Source of the DNA: Atrichornis clamosus
Taxonomy: Eukaryota; Chordata; Aves; Passeriformes; Menuridae
DNA length: 64,000 nucleotides
Assembly: GCA_013400975.1 (NCBI GenBank)
Contig: WBMZ01008997.1
Span: forward strand, 236,240-300,239
Reading direction: 5' to 3'
Below are positions 1-11,400 of the stretch, in pieces; the stretch's first letter is position 1; each line of letters starts with the position of its first letter. The notes beneath the pieces were generated by a model, which saw only the letters and a list, made by a program, of their open reading frames with translations, was not told where the DNA came from and did no database searches. The translations under genes and the position numbers were made by a program.

Positions 1-837
1 ACAGTTAAAGTTACCATATGGGATACCCTTGAGGTACCTCAGCTATGTAGCTGCAAAAGTTTAGCAATCATCACGGACTCAACTTGACCAGCTTCTGGAA
101 AATACCTTGAAAATGTATCCTTTCACTCCCTTTTGCACATAGACCCATAAACCCATATTTAGCTGCCAATACCCCAGGCAAGAAGTTTTAGGTACATTCC
201 CATGTACTATTCACTAGACCAAATTCTCCATCACAGATACAGCCTACAGTTTAAAGAGGGGTGTATGAGAGATGTGGAAGCTACTGCAGTACAAAAAATA
301 AATGAGAAAGAGCGCTGCCAAAGAGAGTAGGAACTGTAATCAGAGCACTAATGAAGTATCAAAACATACCCTGAAAAAGCTTGTGTATATTGCTTAACTA
401 ACCAGACATTTATTTGTTCAGTATCTTAGAAGGGTCCAATTTTAAGAAATTAGTTAGTTCATACGTCTGTTTATAAGTGCTTCTGTTAGTAAATAAAGGC
501 AACTTTTTCCTGTTTACATGTTTAGTCAAAAGTTATTAGAAGGTGGGACATTTCCAATCTATGATCCCAACTGTTAAAAATTTATGTACAAAATTCAAAT
601 CTGGTATGAAATTTTAGAAGTGTCTGTCTTTAGATACACAATAAATTACCTACAATAATGATATTTTCCAAAGTGAAAGTGATTTAATAATTTATTTATT
701 ACAGAAAAAGCCTCTGTATCTTGGCAATTTCGCCATATACATCCATAACAACATTTTGCAGGCACTGTGCAGATGTTAAGTGTTGCTCATGAAGTACAAA
801 TTTTTAGCTTAACCCACCAGCAGGGGAAAGCAGGAGA
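1..837. other. Unique AT-rich DNA, no gene seen
   Basis: No exon-like or transposon-like sequence was recognised. Open frames are short and have no family resemblance. The right edge runs directly into the long palindrome at 838-923. Confidence 0.6.
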
Positions 838-923
838 GAGAATATAATGCAAACTATCAAAGTATTTTGCTATAATTATACATAATTATAGCAAAATACT
901 TTGATAGTTTGCATTACATTCTC
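838..923. repeat. 86-bp near-perfect palindrome (43-bp arms, no spacer)
   Basis: The left arm (838-880) is the reverse complement of the right arm (881-923). The only mismatches are the central pair 880/881 and the pair 844/917. The innermost part is ATAATTAT-rich and the outer part holds TAATGCAAACTATC and its complement. An RNA copy would fold into one long hairpin, and the DNA could extrude a cruciform. The right edge coincides within a few bases with the end of the CR1 endonuclease remnant, so the structure sits on a rearrangement boundary. A template-switch origin is inferred. Confidence 0.93.
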
Positions 924-1150
924 CAGAAGGCCACCTCTCCTAGTTGGCTCCTCTATAACTTGTGAAACATCCTGAATGTTTGTGCCCTCCTGTGTTGTCC
1001 CTCCTGCTGATATTGGGGTGGCTGCAGTCCCCCACAAGAACCCAGGCCTGCAAATGTGAGGCTTCTTCTAGTTTTCTGAAGAAGGTGTCATTTAATTCTT
1101 CATTATCAGAAATGTATGGCAGTGTCACACATTGTTTCACCTACTAAGCC
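920..1150 (-). pseudogene. CR1 ORF2 endonuclease fragment, degenerate
   Basis: Read on the minus strand from about 1140 downward, the frame gives a stretch ending in WVLVGDCSHPNISRRDNT. This matches the avian CR1 endonuclease core, whose usual form is LVLVGDFNHPDICWRDNT. The catalytic-region GDFN motif is changed to GDCS. After a frame change near 955 the remnant continues with IEEPTRRGGLLE, which matches the next conserved block (EEPTRGxALLD). It then stops at about 920, where the palindrome begins. Only about 75 codons survive and no 3' tail is present. The distal boundary near 1150 is uncertain. It is not functional. Confidence 0.68.
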
Positions 1151-4100
1151 TGATGAGCTAGCAGCTCCTCCTGAGGCACAGCTCTAGGCATTACTCTTGC
1201 AACTTCCCCTTCTCAAGTCCCCGTGACTCCCCAGTTGCCTTAAATTCTGTTTACAATTCTTAAAGTACTTGAATTTAGTCATTACAGTTTTCCTGCTGAT
1301 CTCTAAAACACAATAATTAAACATTTATCCCCAGGAAAAAACCATATTTTCCTCTGATCTTATATATAATGCAAGCACCCCATATATAACTATTCAATTT
1401 GAAAATATTTTCTACAGATCGTGAGAAAAATAATTAAATACATTTATTAAATTCATTAATTAGAATATGACTGTATTAAAATATCTGAATGAATTTTGAA
1501 GTAAGATAATCTAATTCCTAATTCTTGTCAAAAAGATGGTATTGTAGTTAAAATGCATATCTGTAAAAGCCAAAACTGAACAAATATTTAATTACTAAAT
1601 GAAAGCCTTCCTATCCTTTTTGTTTTTCTTCTACCCAATTACTTCTTTAGTACTTGATAGTTACTTTCATATGTTGCTGAGTTTGTGTTTGATTTCTTTT
1701 GTTTTGTTTTGGGTTTTTTTCCCTTCAAGTACTTTTATAATAATCCAAGTGGAACAGCAGCATTTAATTGCTCTTTATGCTGTGTACTCTGTGATTTGTA
1801 TTCATTTCAGCTTGTTTTCCATTTACTGTATTTTTCTAAGAGCTAGGAGTTACCATGCTATTCTTCCTCTCCAGTTACAAAAGTATTTTACATCTCATCT
1901 AGCAATTCAAGCCAATAAATGAAATGTCTCATATTCAGGCCCTGGCAACAGGAATGCATTTGAAGTAAGATGGCCTTTCCCATGATACAGCATAATTTTG
2001 AGGGGAAAGCAGAGCCAAGATACATCTATTGACACCATCTATATCTTTCAAGTCTGAAGACATTTCTGAACAATCATGCAGCCACTTCAGATTCTTCCTA
2101 TCTGGCATTTTATATTGTTCTAAAGAGATCATAATACATAGCAATACTGAATATAAATTCTACTTGTTACTCTAAAGATACATTATCCTTTTTTCTGGTG
2201 TGCCAAATGCAGCTCTTATACTGCTAAAAATCATCTAGTACACAGAGTACAAGATAATAACAACTTCAGTGAGTAACTTTGTCTTCTAGGAAGCCATATA
2301 ACCTGGGAGGCATTCATGGTTAAAAGTGCCTTGAACGTATCCAAAAACATATATACGACCTTATACTTGGTTTTGAACATGTAAAAGTGAAAAAAACCCC
2401 AAAACACCCTCCTAGCAGACTTCCTTCACCTGGATATCCCAATGGTATTTTTCTCTCAGTACTCAGTGATGTTGTGAATTTTGCCCTTCTTGGTAATATA
2501 GAACATTAAAAAGTTTTTTATCTGAGATAATATAATCTGTTGGTTTGGCGGTTTTTTATGAGCTATAGGAGCTTGTAGCTTTAGATCTTTATTAGGTTTA
2601 AATTTCTTATGCAAGAAACTTTCTTCTAGAATATTTCTGACCATATTATTGACAGCAGTAGCAATGTGGAGAAACTAGCTAAACAAGAACTGGTAAGAGT
2701 TTCTGAAAACAAAATAAAATACAACAAAAAAATTCAATGTAAATTAGCTTACTCTGCTTTTCACAACTCTTTTCTTTGGGGGAACAGAGGACCTGACCAA
2801 GCTGAATCATGTATCTTTGACCACTTGCTGTATGCAAAATATCCAGTCTCTGCAATAAGAACGTTATAAGGAGATGAGAAATGCAAAGGGTTGGGGGAAA
2901 ACCACAGAAGACCTATGACTTGTTGAAAAACATGCCAGAGGCCTCCAGTCTGATGACATATTCATTGAATGACAGTATTTTCCATTGCATCTTGAGTCCA
3001 TTGTTCAGCAAACAAAATTACATACTTAATACATAATATCTTTTAGGATGTTATCTTTTAAGATGAAACATTCTGTACAAGCATACGTCACATTATGTTA
3101 TTGTTGGAAGTTAACACATTTTTCACTATAACCGCTATCTGAACTTCCCATCCACTGGCCTGATTCACGACTACGCTGGTGTTGTGAAAATGATTGTTTC
3201 TCACTTGTTAAGCCTTTTATTTTTAGGATAGAAAAGGTTGTTGAAGTGCAAAAAGTAAACCATGTATTTTATTACTTTTATTGAATTTATTGTGAGTAAT
3301 GGCACATATTTTGAATAAGTAATGCTGCCTTATGTCCTACAAACTACTTTTGGAAACCGAAATAATAAATCTCATAAACTGTGCATTAAAATAGTAAACT
3401 GCACATTTGTAAGATATCCTCATTTATTTCCATAAATATATATCTAAAAACAAGGGGCTGTTTGCCAAGTCAATCAGGTAAGTCCGTATGTTATTGATTT
3501 CTCTACTGCTCTGCATCATTTAAAAATAGCATCAAAGCTGAAAAGTATAAAACCTTGCACTTTAATAGGCTTTAAATTAATTTCTTTCATCTTCTACTGT
3601 CTGTGGCAAACAGGCTTGCAAAGTCTGCCTGTCTCATTGAATTGTTAAGGTCAGTGTTATGCCCTGTTCTGGGATTCTGATGTCATTATTTAGTCAAAAC
3701 TCAGTTTTTTTCTGATTATAAGTAATTGGTACATGATCTTGTACATACTATATAGTTAAATAGATAACAATTTAACAGAGAATTTAAAATCAGTTTGCTA
3801 TACTTGATATTAGGAAGAAACCAAGAGAACATTGATCACTCAAATGACATATACATCTTTTCAAACATGCACATTGTACAAAAGCAAAACAAAGGTGCAC
3901 ATTAGCAGAGAATTAACACAAGTTCTTCAAAGATGTTAATGACAGGCCCTTGTTTCTGCTGTCTCATACTCTGGGTTTTACCAGCCATTTCATCTATGGG
4001 ACAGTTCCAATATTGGATCGATAAGCTGCCTTCAGATCCTTTCTAGAAATGTATAGGTAATTTGAATAGAGATTTCTGAAGAGTTTAGACACTAAAGATA

Positions 4101-4163
4101 TGCCTTAGAAAAGCAGAGGAGACCTACACCACAGCAACATGGACTGGTTTCCTGCTAACCAGA
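1151..4163. other. Unique AT-rich DNA, no gene seen
   Basis: No recognisable coding exon or transposon. There is a T/G-rich tract around 1697-1722 (GTTTTGTTTTGGG followed by a T run) and an A-run plus CCCC tract around 2390-2405, a pattern that recurs elsewhere in the window. The open frame at 1599-1922 encodes a hydrophobic peptide of 107 residues, but it lies in T-rich DNA and looks like chance. Confidence 0.55.
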
Positions 4164-4328
4164 TGTGGTGGATTTGAGTTTCTTAGTGAATTTTCTTCCC
4201 AATAGGTTACCAGGGAGACGCTGGCAGAAGCAGGGTGTAGTCACCTCCGTGAATAGTAGGTGATTAAAGATACAAAGGAGTAGTTGATCACCCTGGCTAG
4301 GCTTTTGACATGGCTTTAGAAACACAAA

Positions 4329-4358
4329 GGGAGGTGGGAAACGGTGGGGGGAGTTGGG
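4329..4358 (+). promoter_or_regulatory. Potential G-quadruplex motif in the LTR
   Basis: Four runs of at least three G (4329-4331, 4336-4338, 4346-4351, 4356-4358) are separated by loops of 4, 7 and 4 bases, fitting the usual G3+N1-7 rule. It lies near the start of the CpG-rich part of the solo LTR. Folding is inferred, not shown. Confidence 0.5.
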
Positions 4359-4844
4359 AGAAGTTCCAGGAGCCCGGGAAGGCTGGCTCGGACGCTCCCA
4401 CGCAGCTCGGCTTAGAGTGGAAGAGTTCTTGGAAGTTCAGCTATCCGTGCACTGAGGTTTTCAACCACCACCAGTGCCTCCGGCACCATCTACTGCCTGT
4501 CGTCGGCCAGGAGGGTCACCCCCCATCTGAGTGGGGGCTCCAGGAGGAGCCGAGTCTCCCCTCCTCTCTCTCCCCCCGGAGGAGAGAGCCCGCTGCCTGC
4601 TGCCTCAACTGACGACCTCAGCTTTGCTGCCGACACCAAGGAGACCGCGCCGGACACGTGAGAAACCCGGGAAAACAGACTTTTCCCCTGCACCTTCCCC
4701 CTGCCTCTATTTCCGGGGCAGCCATTTCCCCGAGAAGCTCCCGAGCGCCACTGGCGCGGGAGCGCCCCCTGCACCCGTGGGGGACTCGTTACAGCCCCTC
4801 CGCCGCGCCGGCCTCACCAGCGCCCCCGCCTCTGCAGCCCCAGT

Positions 4845-5178
4845 GAGGTACTGCAGCCTCCCTGCCTCACCAGCGCCCCCTGCAGCTGTGAGTGAGGTAC
4901 TGCAGCCTCCCTGCCTCACCAGCGCCCCCTGCAGCTGTGAGTGAGGTACTGCAGCCTCCCTGCCTCACCAGCGCCCCCTGCAGCTGTGAGTGAGGTACTG
5001 CAGCCTCCCTGCCTCACCAGCGCCCCCTGCAGCTGTGAGTGAGGTACTGCAGCCTCCCTGCCTCACCAGCGCCCCCTGCAGCTGTGAGTGAGGTACTGCA
5101 GCCTCCCTGCCTCACCAGCGCCCCCTGCAGCTGTGAGTGGGGTACTGCAGCCTCCCTGTCTCACCAGCGCCCCCTGCC
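4845..5178. repeat. 49-bp minisatellite, about 7 copies
   Basis: Units start at 4845, 4894, 4943, 4992, 5041, 5090 and 5139, an exact 49-bp period. The first six units are essentially identical. The seventh carries changes (GGGGTACT for GAGGTACT, CCTGTC for CCTGCC) and is cut short. A more divergent ancestral unit precedes the array (about 4796-4844). Each unit contains GAGGTACTGCAG and the GC-rich core AGCGCCCCCTGCAG, whose reverse complement resembles the CTCF-binding core. The identity between units implies recent expansion or homogenisation. An open frame runs through the array, but only because the repeat lacks stops in one frame. Confidence 0.95.
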
Positions 5179-5294
5179 GAGTGTGGTTGTAACTACACCA
5201 CAGGGAAAACCACGTGACGGGAGGGAAAGTTTTCTGGTTTTTGTTGTCGTTATTGCGATAGTTTGTTCTACTGTGTTTTATCTATATATCTTTT

Positions 5295-5300
5295 AGTAAA
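5295..5300 (+). promoter_or_regulatory. Variant polyadenylation signal of the LTR (AGTAAA)
   Basis: AGTAAA lies about 130 bases before the LTR end, in the region expected for the R segment. It is a known weaker variant of AATAAA. Its use is inferred from position only. Confidence 0.4.
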
Positions 5301-5439
5301 GAACTGTTATTCCTTTTTCCACATTTGTGCTCAGAAGCCTCATAATTTCCAAAGTTACAGTAATTCGGGGGAAAAGGTAATTCCTTCCTTCCAGGAAGGT
5401 TCCCACCTTCCTTGTCAAATATCTGTCTTTCAAACCAGA

Positions 5440-7775
5440 TAACTTAATTCTTAGCCCAGCCTCAAAAAGACTTCACAGATCAAGCAAGAATCTATGAAAA
5501 GCAGAAAAGTTTTCTGCTTCAGTTTAACAGTTTTGCCTTTAAATAAGACTAACAGCTCAAATGAGCTCAAGTTTCAGCTATGGCATTCTTTGCCTTTCTC
5601 CACACCACCTTTTAACTGCAAATGACATGCAGCACTAACAATTCCAAATTCCCTAGACCACTGATAATTCAAGTTATCAAGTTATCAAAAATCAAGAAAA
5701 GTTGGTGCTTTATATTACAGGAAATCAGTTTTGGTTTACTTCTCATTTCATCATCTGGCAGAAGTTTTATTATTTGCAAGTTTTTTAATGAACTTGTTAG
5801 TTAGCCTTTGAGATCAGATGCAGACTATTATGAGTTTTGAATTATGAAAAGATCTCTCACTGACTGTTTCAAAAACTTTAAAATTGTTTATATTTCTATA
5901 TGCTTTAAAAATGTTAAATGTCTCAGAGCAACTATGACAATGCTACAAACAAAATTCTAGTTACAAGGAAGAAGTATAAAATCTAGCAGATAAAAAAATT
6001 AGGATTAATTTTTGAATATTTGGTTTATGTTCTGACATGCGTTTTCAATTTTAAGACTGAAAGAGAAACATTGGGTGAGGGAATGGGTGAGCAAAAAATG
6101 AGCAAAAAATTTATTTCTGAGACTTTACTGTTAAAGCACAAACTGGAAATGTCACCAGATGAGTGTAGTAGCCCTTTATAAGGTAGTAACTTAATCCAGT
6201 CATTGTCAGAAATAGAGGTAGCTCTGAAGGTAAAACATTGACAGATAAGCCTTGAAATGTTTCTAATTTCCAGCCCTTTCCATGTACTACTATAGTAATG
6301 GACTTTGGGGTTCTTTTTGTTTTGTTTAGTTTTGTTGTGTTTGTCTTTTGGGTTTTTTTGGCCATAGGGAAGAAGTTTAAAGAAACATATTTTACTGTAT
6401 TGGGATTTGAGTACCTAGTGGTAGAAGAGCAGTCCTGGGTCATACCAATGGTCCCTCTACCTGACAGTTATGTTTCTAAGAGTGGTCAGCAACAGTTTCT
6501 TAGCAAAGTGACAGGGTAAATATACAAGGTTCACTTCCTTGAAAAGTTCTTTCAGCTTGCAGAAAGTAGATAGAGAATTAGAGCTAAAGAACTACATTTC
6601 ATTTCAGGTTTTGAGTTAATTCCCTTTGTCTCTGTTTCTTGAAAGCAGATGTCTGAGGGTTTTACACATCATCAGAACTGTTTAAAAGGTGTATTTCAAA
6701 GCTTGTATTTGGTTATACATTATGATAATTATACTGCTTTATAGTTTCACTAACTGGTTATTTATTTACCCAAGCAGGTGATATAAGCAATTATGTTTGA
6801 CTTTTTTTGACCAGTCACAAATACTATGAGCAATATACCCTTTGGATAATTAAATCCAATCTCTTAAGAATGTAAATTAACATTAGCTGAATTAATTTAC
6901 ATAGTGAATACTATTAAGAAAGTTGTGATAACTAGGCTGTAGGAAAAAAAAAAAAACATAGTCAAATTCATTGAATTATTCATTTTTTTTTTTTTTATTA
7001 ATTTATTTATTAATTTCTCTCTGAAAGTAACAAGTAACAGTCCTCATGTTCAGCAGTTTCATTTGTGGTATTAAACCAACAAAACTCTTGTTTCACGTCC
7101 ATGCAGGGTTACTCCCACCATTCATAATTAGGCTGTTAATTTCTACACTGGTATTTTACTTATTTTATGAATAGTTTTTCCTTTGGTAACCAGCAGTTCA
7201 TCCATTTTATTTAAAACTGCTCTCAATGTTTCTAGTTGAATTTTAGTCTTAGTTTCTGCTTGGAAAACCATATACACAAAGGATCCACTTGGCTTTTTTT
7301 CTGAGGAAGTTGAGCTGTTCTTTGTGAGAAACATGTTAAGCTTGTTCTTTTGGCTCTTATTGATTGACTTCCTCCATTTATATTATTAAGAAAAACTCTT
7401 ACAGTGTTATCAGAGTTTCACCTTTAGAGATTTTCTGCATGTTTTGTTCTGTGTCTTTATGACATTGTCTGTACTTGTTTATCACATTTACTAAAAAACT
7501 TTGCAATTAGGAAGAAAATAGAATAAAAATTCCTTAGCCTTTATGTGGAGTCCAGAGTCCACATCCACGACTTGCTATTCCTTGTGAGCACTTCCCTTTT
7601 TAAACAAATTTTCTCAAGTGTTTCCTTTTTCTAATAACTGGTTATAAGATTATTTCACTAAACTGAGTGGCGGGGCAAAAGATGGCCATTCAAGCATTTT
7701 CAGAAATACCTATCCGGACCATGTACAATTTTATGTGCCAAAATATAAGAAGGATTTAATGCAATTAGGTAGCAT
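5440..7775. other. Unique AT-rich DNA, no gene seen
   Basis: No coding or transposon similarity was recognised. Homopolymers: A13 at 6944-6956 and T14 at 6983-6996 face each other across 26 bases. A T-rich and GGGTTTTTTT tract lies at about 6315-6360. Confidence 0.55.
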
Positions 7776-8202
7776 CTGAAGAAGGACCATGAAGATGGTG
7801 AAGGGCCTTGAGGGGAAGCTGTATGACCTTGAGGAGAAGCTGTATGAAGAGTGACTGAAGTCACTTGGTTCGTTCAGTCTAGAGGAGATGGAGGGGAGAT
7901 GTCATTGCAGTCTACAGCTTCCTTGTGAGGAGAAGAGGAGGGACAGGCACTGCTCTCTTCCCTGTGGAGACCAGTGACAGGACCCGAGGCAAAGTCATGA
8001 AGCTTTGTCAAGGAAAGCTCGGATTGGATATCAGGAAAGAGTTCTTTACCCAGGAGGTAGTTGGGCCCTGGAATAGGTTCCCCAGGGAGGTGGTCATGGC
8101 ACCAAGCCTGCTAGAGTTAAAGCGTTTGGACAACATTCTCAGAGACATGGTGATTTTTGGGTTGTCCTGTGAATACCCAGGAGCTGTACTCAATGATCTG
8201 TG
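7776..8202 (+). mobile_element. CR1 3' end fragment, 3' tail missing
   Basis: The sequence follows the avian CR1 ORF2 C-terminus and 3' region in order. It starts with the AAGATGGTGAAGGGCC block, then a degenerate stretch, then GTGACAGGACCCGAGGCAAAG, GGATTGGATATCAGGAAAG, TTCTTTACCCAGGAGGTAG and the CCCCAGGGAGGTGGTCATGG block. It ends in a decayed form of the GGACTCGATGATC terminal motif (CTCAATGATC, 8190-8199). The final GGTCCCTTCCAAC and octamer tail are absent, and the next bases belong to an internal CR1 segment. A 21-bp tandem duplication (7806-7826 and 7827-7847) disrupts the start. The open frame at 7925-8209 is a remnant of this element, not a gene. Confidence 0.82.
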
Positions 8203-8470
8203 GATGTAGTCTACCTGGACTTCAGCAAAACCTTTGACATCATCTTCTATGGCAAACCCCTGGAAAAGCTGGCAGCCCATGGCTTGGAAAAGTTCACTCT
8301 TCACTGGATTAAGAACTGGATGGATGTCTGGGCCCAATGTGTGGTGGTGAATGGAATCCTGTTGGTGTCTCTTCACTAGTCATGTTCCCCAGGGATCATT
8401 ATTGGGCCCAGTCCTATTCAATATCTTTATTGGTGATCTGGATGAGGGGATCAAGTCTACCCTTAGTTTT
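8203..8470 (+). pseudogene. CR1 ORF2 reverse-transcriptase internal fragment
   Basis: Translation gives [13 protein letters not shown], then LEKLAAHGLEKFTLHWIKNWMD, then VVVNG. These are consecutive blocks of the CR1 reverse transcriptase, whose usual motif is [15 protein letters not shown]. It is followed, after a stop and frame change, by a decayed [13 protein letters not shown] block (CCCCAGGGATCATTATTGGG, 8389-8408) and DLDEGIKST. The segment stops before the FADD catalytic motif. Both ends are truncated, which is unusual for CR1, whose copies normally keep the 3' end. It abuts the CR1 3' end on its left in the same orientation. Confidence 0.82.
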
Positions 8471-11400
8471 GGAGAATCAGTAATAAACACTAGCTTGGGC
8501 TCTTATCAAGACACCTGAGAAAATCTAAAACAGCAGCATGTGCTCTATGAGCTTTCTATTCTTACTCTCAAAAGATTAATGAAGTGACTTAGCAAAACAT
8601 GGATTTGTTGTCGAGAGAAAATAGACAGGCAACGCAACTGAAAACAAGATTATGGAGAAGGGCATTCTGTTCCTTTTCTTGAAAATGTTATCATTTGAAT
8701 GTAGCCCTTCTAACTTCTTGGTAAGACAACTACTTGTCTATTTCTCTCTAGTGACACATTATCTTGAGTTTTTAGCAGTCAGCCTGAGAGATTTGTTAAC
8801 CCTCTTGCTGAGTACAAAAGATTCACTGAAGCCTAGGCATGTGTAATGTTCACCATTTATTGCAGATAACCTTTTCCTCCTACTAGCTACTCCCATTATT
8901 TAACAATTTCTGCGTGCTAGTGAACTTGCATGTAGTGTATAGAACTAAACACGCTGCTTGGGGCCCAAAACACTTTTTAACTCTCATTCCCACCCTTTTA
9001 TATGATATACTGCCTTTGGTTGAAAAAGCATTCACCACAGGAATTAGGCTGATTTATGCAAATTTTAGAAGTTTTGAAAACATTGTAATTCTCTCTAATA
9101 TTTTTTCTCTCAACCATTTTGACATAAGTGACCATGGCAGAATAAAATATAAATGCAGATCCAGTGAATTGCAGAAATCCATCTTGTTTTATCTCTTCAA
9201 GATATCTCTTCTCCTTTTGAACACCAAACCCTTTAGAAGTGGGAGGATGGAACTTCCTCTGGAAAATGAATTTAGCAAAATAGATACTGGAAGATCTCTC
9301 AGAAATCCAGTGTGAGTGCCGTGAGTCTCTAATACAATTGACTGAGCAGAGGGAAGGAGTAATGTAGGTGTTCTTGAGATTTTGTATTCTTATATTTCCT
9401 TTAGGCTTCTATTAGACCTGAAGGGTCAGTGTGTCTGACTTTCACTTCCTTGCCCGTACTATCTTCCTGCCTTTACCTTCCCCATAGGTCAATTTTCTTT
9501 TTAACCAGAAGAGTGACAACATATATGCTAAAGTCTGTATTTCAAAATGAAACTATGAAGCAAAAATTATGCTAGTAGTTTAGTGATTTTATAGAATCAT
9601 TTAGAGTGATGGGAATCATAAATGGGAATTATAAAGTGCAAAATCATCCCTAGGTATCAGAGTCATGCTTAATCTGGAGATGTTTGGAGGGTCTGCATAG
9701 CTTTACTTAAGTGAGAGCAAACACTGAAAATTAATTCTTCGTTACAAGCTGGAGATACATTTCAGAAACAGCACCACCTGCTCACAAGGAAAGTCAAATA
9801 TAGATTCAAAATAGTAATAATGTTAAAAATCTTAGATAAAAGGTTCAGGTTACCAGTATACCTTCTTCTGGAATCTCTGTCGCCCAAAGAGCATTTTCTG
9901 ATTCACATTACAAAACTTACAGAAAATTCCTGTCCTGCTTAAAATCTGCACGTTGAATTTCAGGAAGCTTGCTTTTAGCTTGACAAGAGCAGGCACCTTT
10001 GGGTCAGCGAGAATAGAAGAGAGTCACTCTCAGCCTTCACCATGGGAGAGATTAATGTCCTTCCAGAGACACTAGACACAAACTACCCATCAGACAGAGT
10101 AAATTAAACATATGACCATACCTGCTGACTGCAATTTCACTTTTCTCAATCATCAGTGTAAAGTCCAGGAAATAACAACATGCTCAAACAGCCCAAAGAC
10201 CTGCAAACTGTGCTGACATTCTAGAATGGAACATATATAACAAAGACATCTGAACAGTAGTAAAGATAAATTTGGCTGTATTCATTCTCTAATTCCCCTC
10301 AATGCAAACCATATAAACACCGTTCAGTGCCCATTTCCTCCCTGCCAAGTTCAGTTCCACAATTTGACATCCTGAAGGTAGAGTAACCACTTAGGAATTT
10401 GAAAGCTACTAAAATGTTAAAGTGAGGAAGGGCAACAAACAGCTCTCTGAAAGACATGTTGATTACCAACATTAGGACTCCTTTCCTTAGGTAAGTGGAA
10501 GCAGACTATTATCAACATTAGTCTTCCTTTCCTTAGGAAAATGGATGCACACTATATCCCTGTCAAGAACTGAGTCTTATCATTTCTGAAGAGAAGTCAA
10601 ATGCCATTTCTCTTTACTTGTCAATAGGAAGAAATTATCCTTCCCAGCTACACATTATTATCCACCATCTGTGTGACAGTTTCTCATAATTACTTACATA
10701 CGGCGTCTTTGATAAGCCTTATTCCTGATAAACAGAAAATAAAATTAACTCTCATACTAGATCACTCACTGAGAAGACTTGGAATAAATATAGTAGAGCT
10801 TTAATTTTTCTCTTTCAGAAACCTGACAAGACAGCTGGTGAAATACACACTTAGAAATATTTGTTTAGAAAGACATTCTAAATGAAGCTACAGCCTCTGA
10901 AGCCTAAATGTGCTGCCTGGTCAATTGGAAGGAAATAGTTGGTTGTTTGCTTTAAGAAATGAATCAACAGCTAAACAAATATAAGATAATGCAGATTTAT
11001 ATGATAGTCGATGTTGTTTTCTTTCTTTTTTGTTGCTGAATTTTAAAATCTACACCTGTGTCAGGCACTAGTAACACATTCAGATGGCTTATAAAAAAAA
11101 CTAGTTTTGTTTTTACTGATTCTATACATCTGTTTCACCATAAACTTCAGAAAGTTAAGCCTTCTGATGACAAATCAGTTATTATTCTATTAATAATTTG
11201 TTGATGTAATAGTCATGACCAAAAAAAAAAAAAGATAACCCACCCTTTCCTGAATGGAATAGTTTTGAATAAAAAAAGAAAATGGTATGTTACTTGAAAC
11301 ATATCAGAAACAGTTTCATAGCTCCACCGATCAGCTTATTGTACAAATGCATCATTTATAGTGAGAAGGATTGAATGTTGTTCTGCTACCAATTGGAAGT

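Larger units (their letters stand above)
4164..5432 (+). mobile_element. Solo LTR of an avian endogenous retrovirus (about 1.27 kb, CpG-rich)
   Basis: The segment begins TGTGGTGG and ends TTTCA, giving the TG...CA ends of retroviral LTRs. It is flanked on both sides by the same 7 bases, AACCAGA (4157-4163 and 5433-5439). That is the expected size range for a target duplication, with one extra base possibly by chance. The 3' part has LTR-like features: a T-rich stretch, TATATATC and a variant polyadenylation signal AGTAAA (5295-5300) followed by GAACTGTTATTCC, which I recall from avian LTRs. There are no gag, pol or env sequences on either side, so this is a recombined solo LTR. The interior (4360-5220) is by far the most GC- and CpG-rich part of the window, and a 49-bp minisatellite lies in it. 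The open frames inside are LTR by-products, not genes. Orientation is inferred from the polyadenylation-like signal. The LTR call is firm from structure; the family is not determined. Confidence 0.82.

Noticed and set aside
1599..1922. Hydrophobic 107-codon open frame resembling a membrane protein
   Set aside because: The hydrophobicity comes from T-rich DNA (TTT, CTT and ATT codons), and there is no conserved motif.
4531..5296. Open frames of 60-137 codons in the CpG-rich block
   Set aside because: They run through the LTR and its 49-bp minisatellite. The repeated peptide is produced by the tandem DNA repeat, with no coding signature.
6944..6996. A13 and T14 facing each other as a hairpin
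   Set aside because: Pairing rests on homopolymers only and the intervening bases do not extend the stem. Such pairs are expected in AT-rich DNA.
8914..9315. 133-codon open frame in unique DNA
   Set aside because: There is no recognisable domain, no splice or promoter context, and its composition follows the AT-rich background. It is just within what chance allows in 64 kb on two strands.
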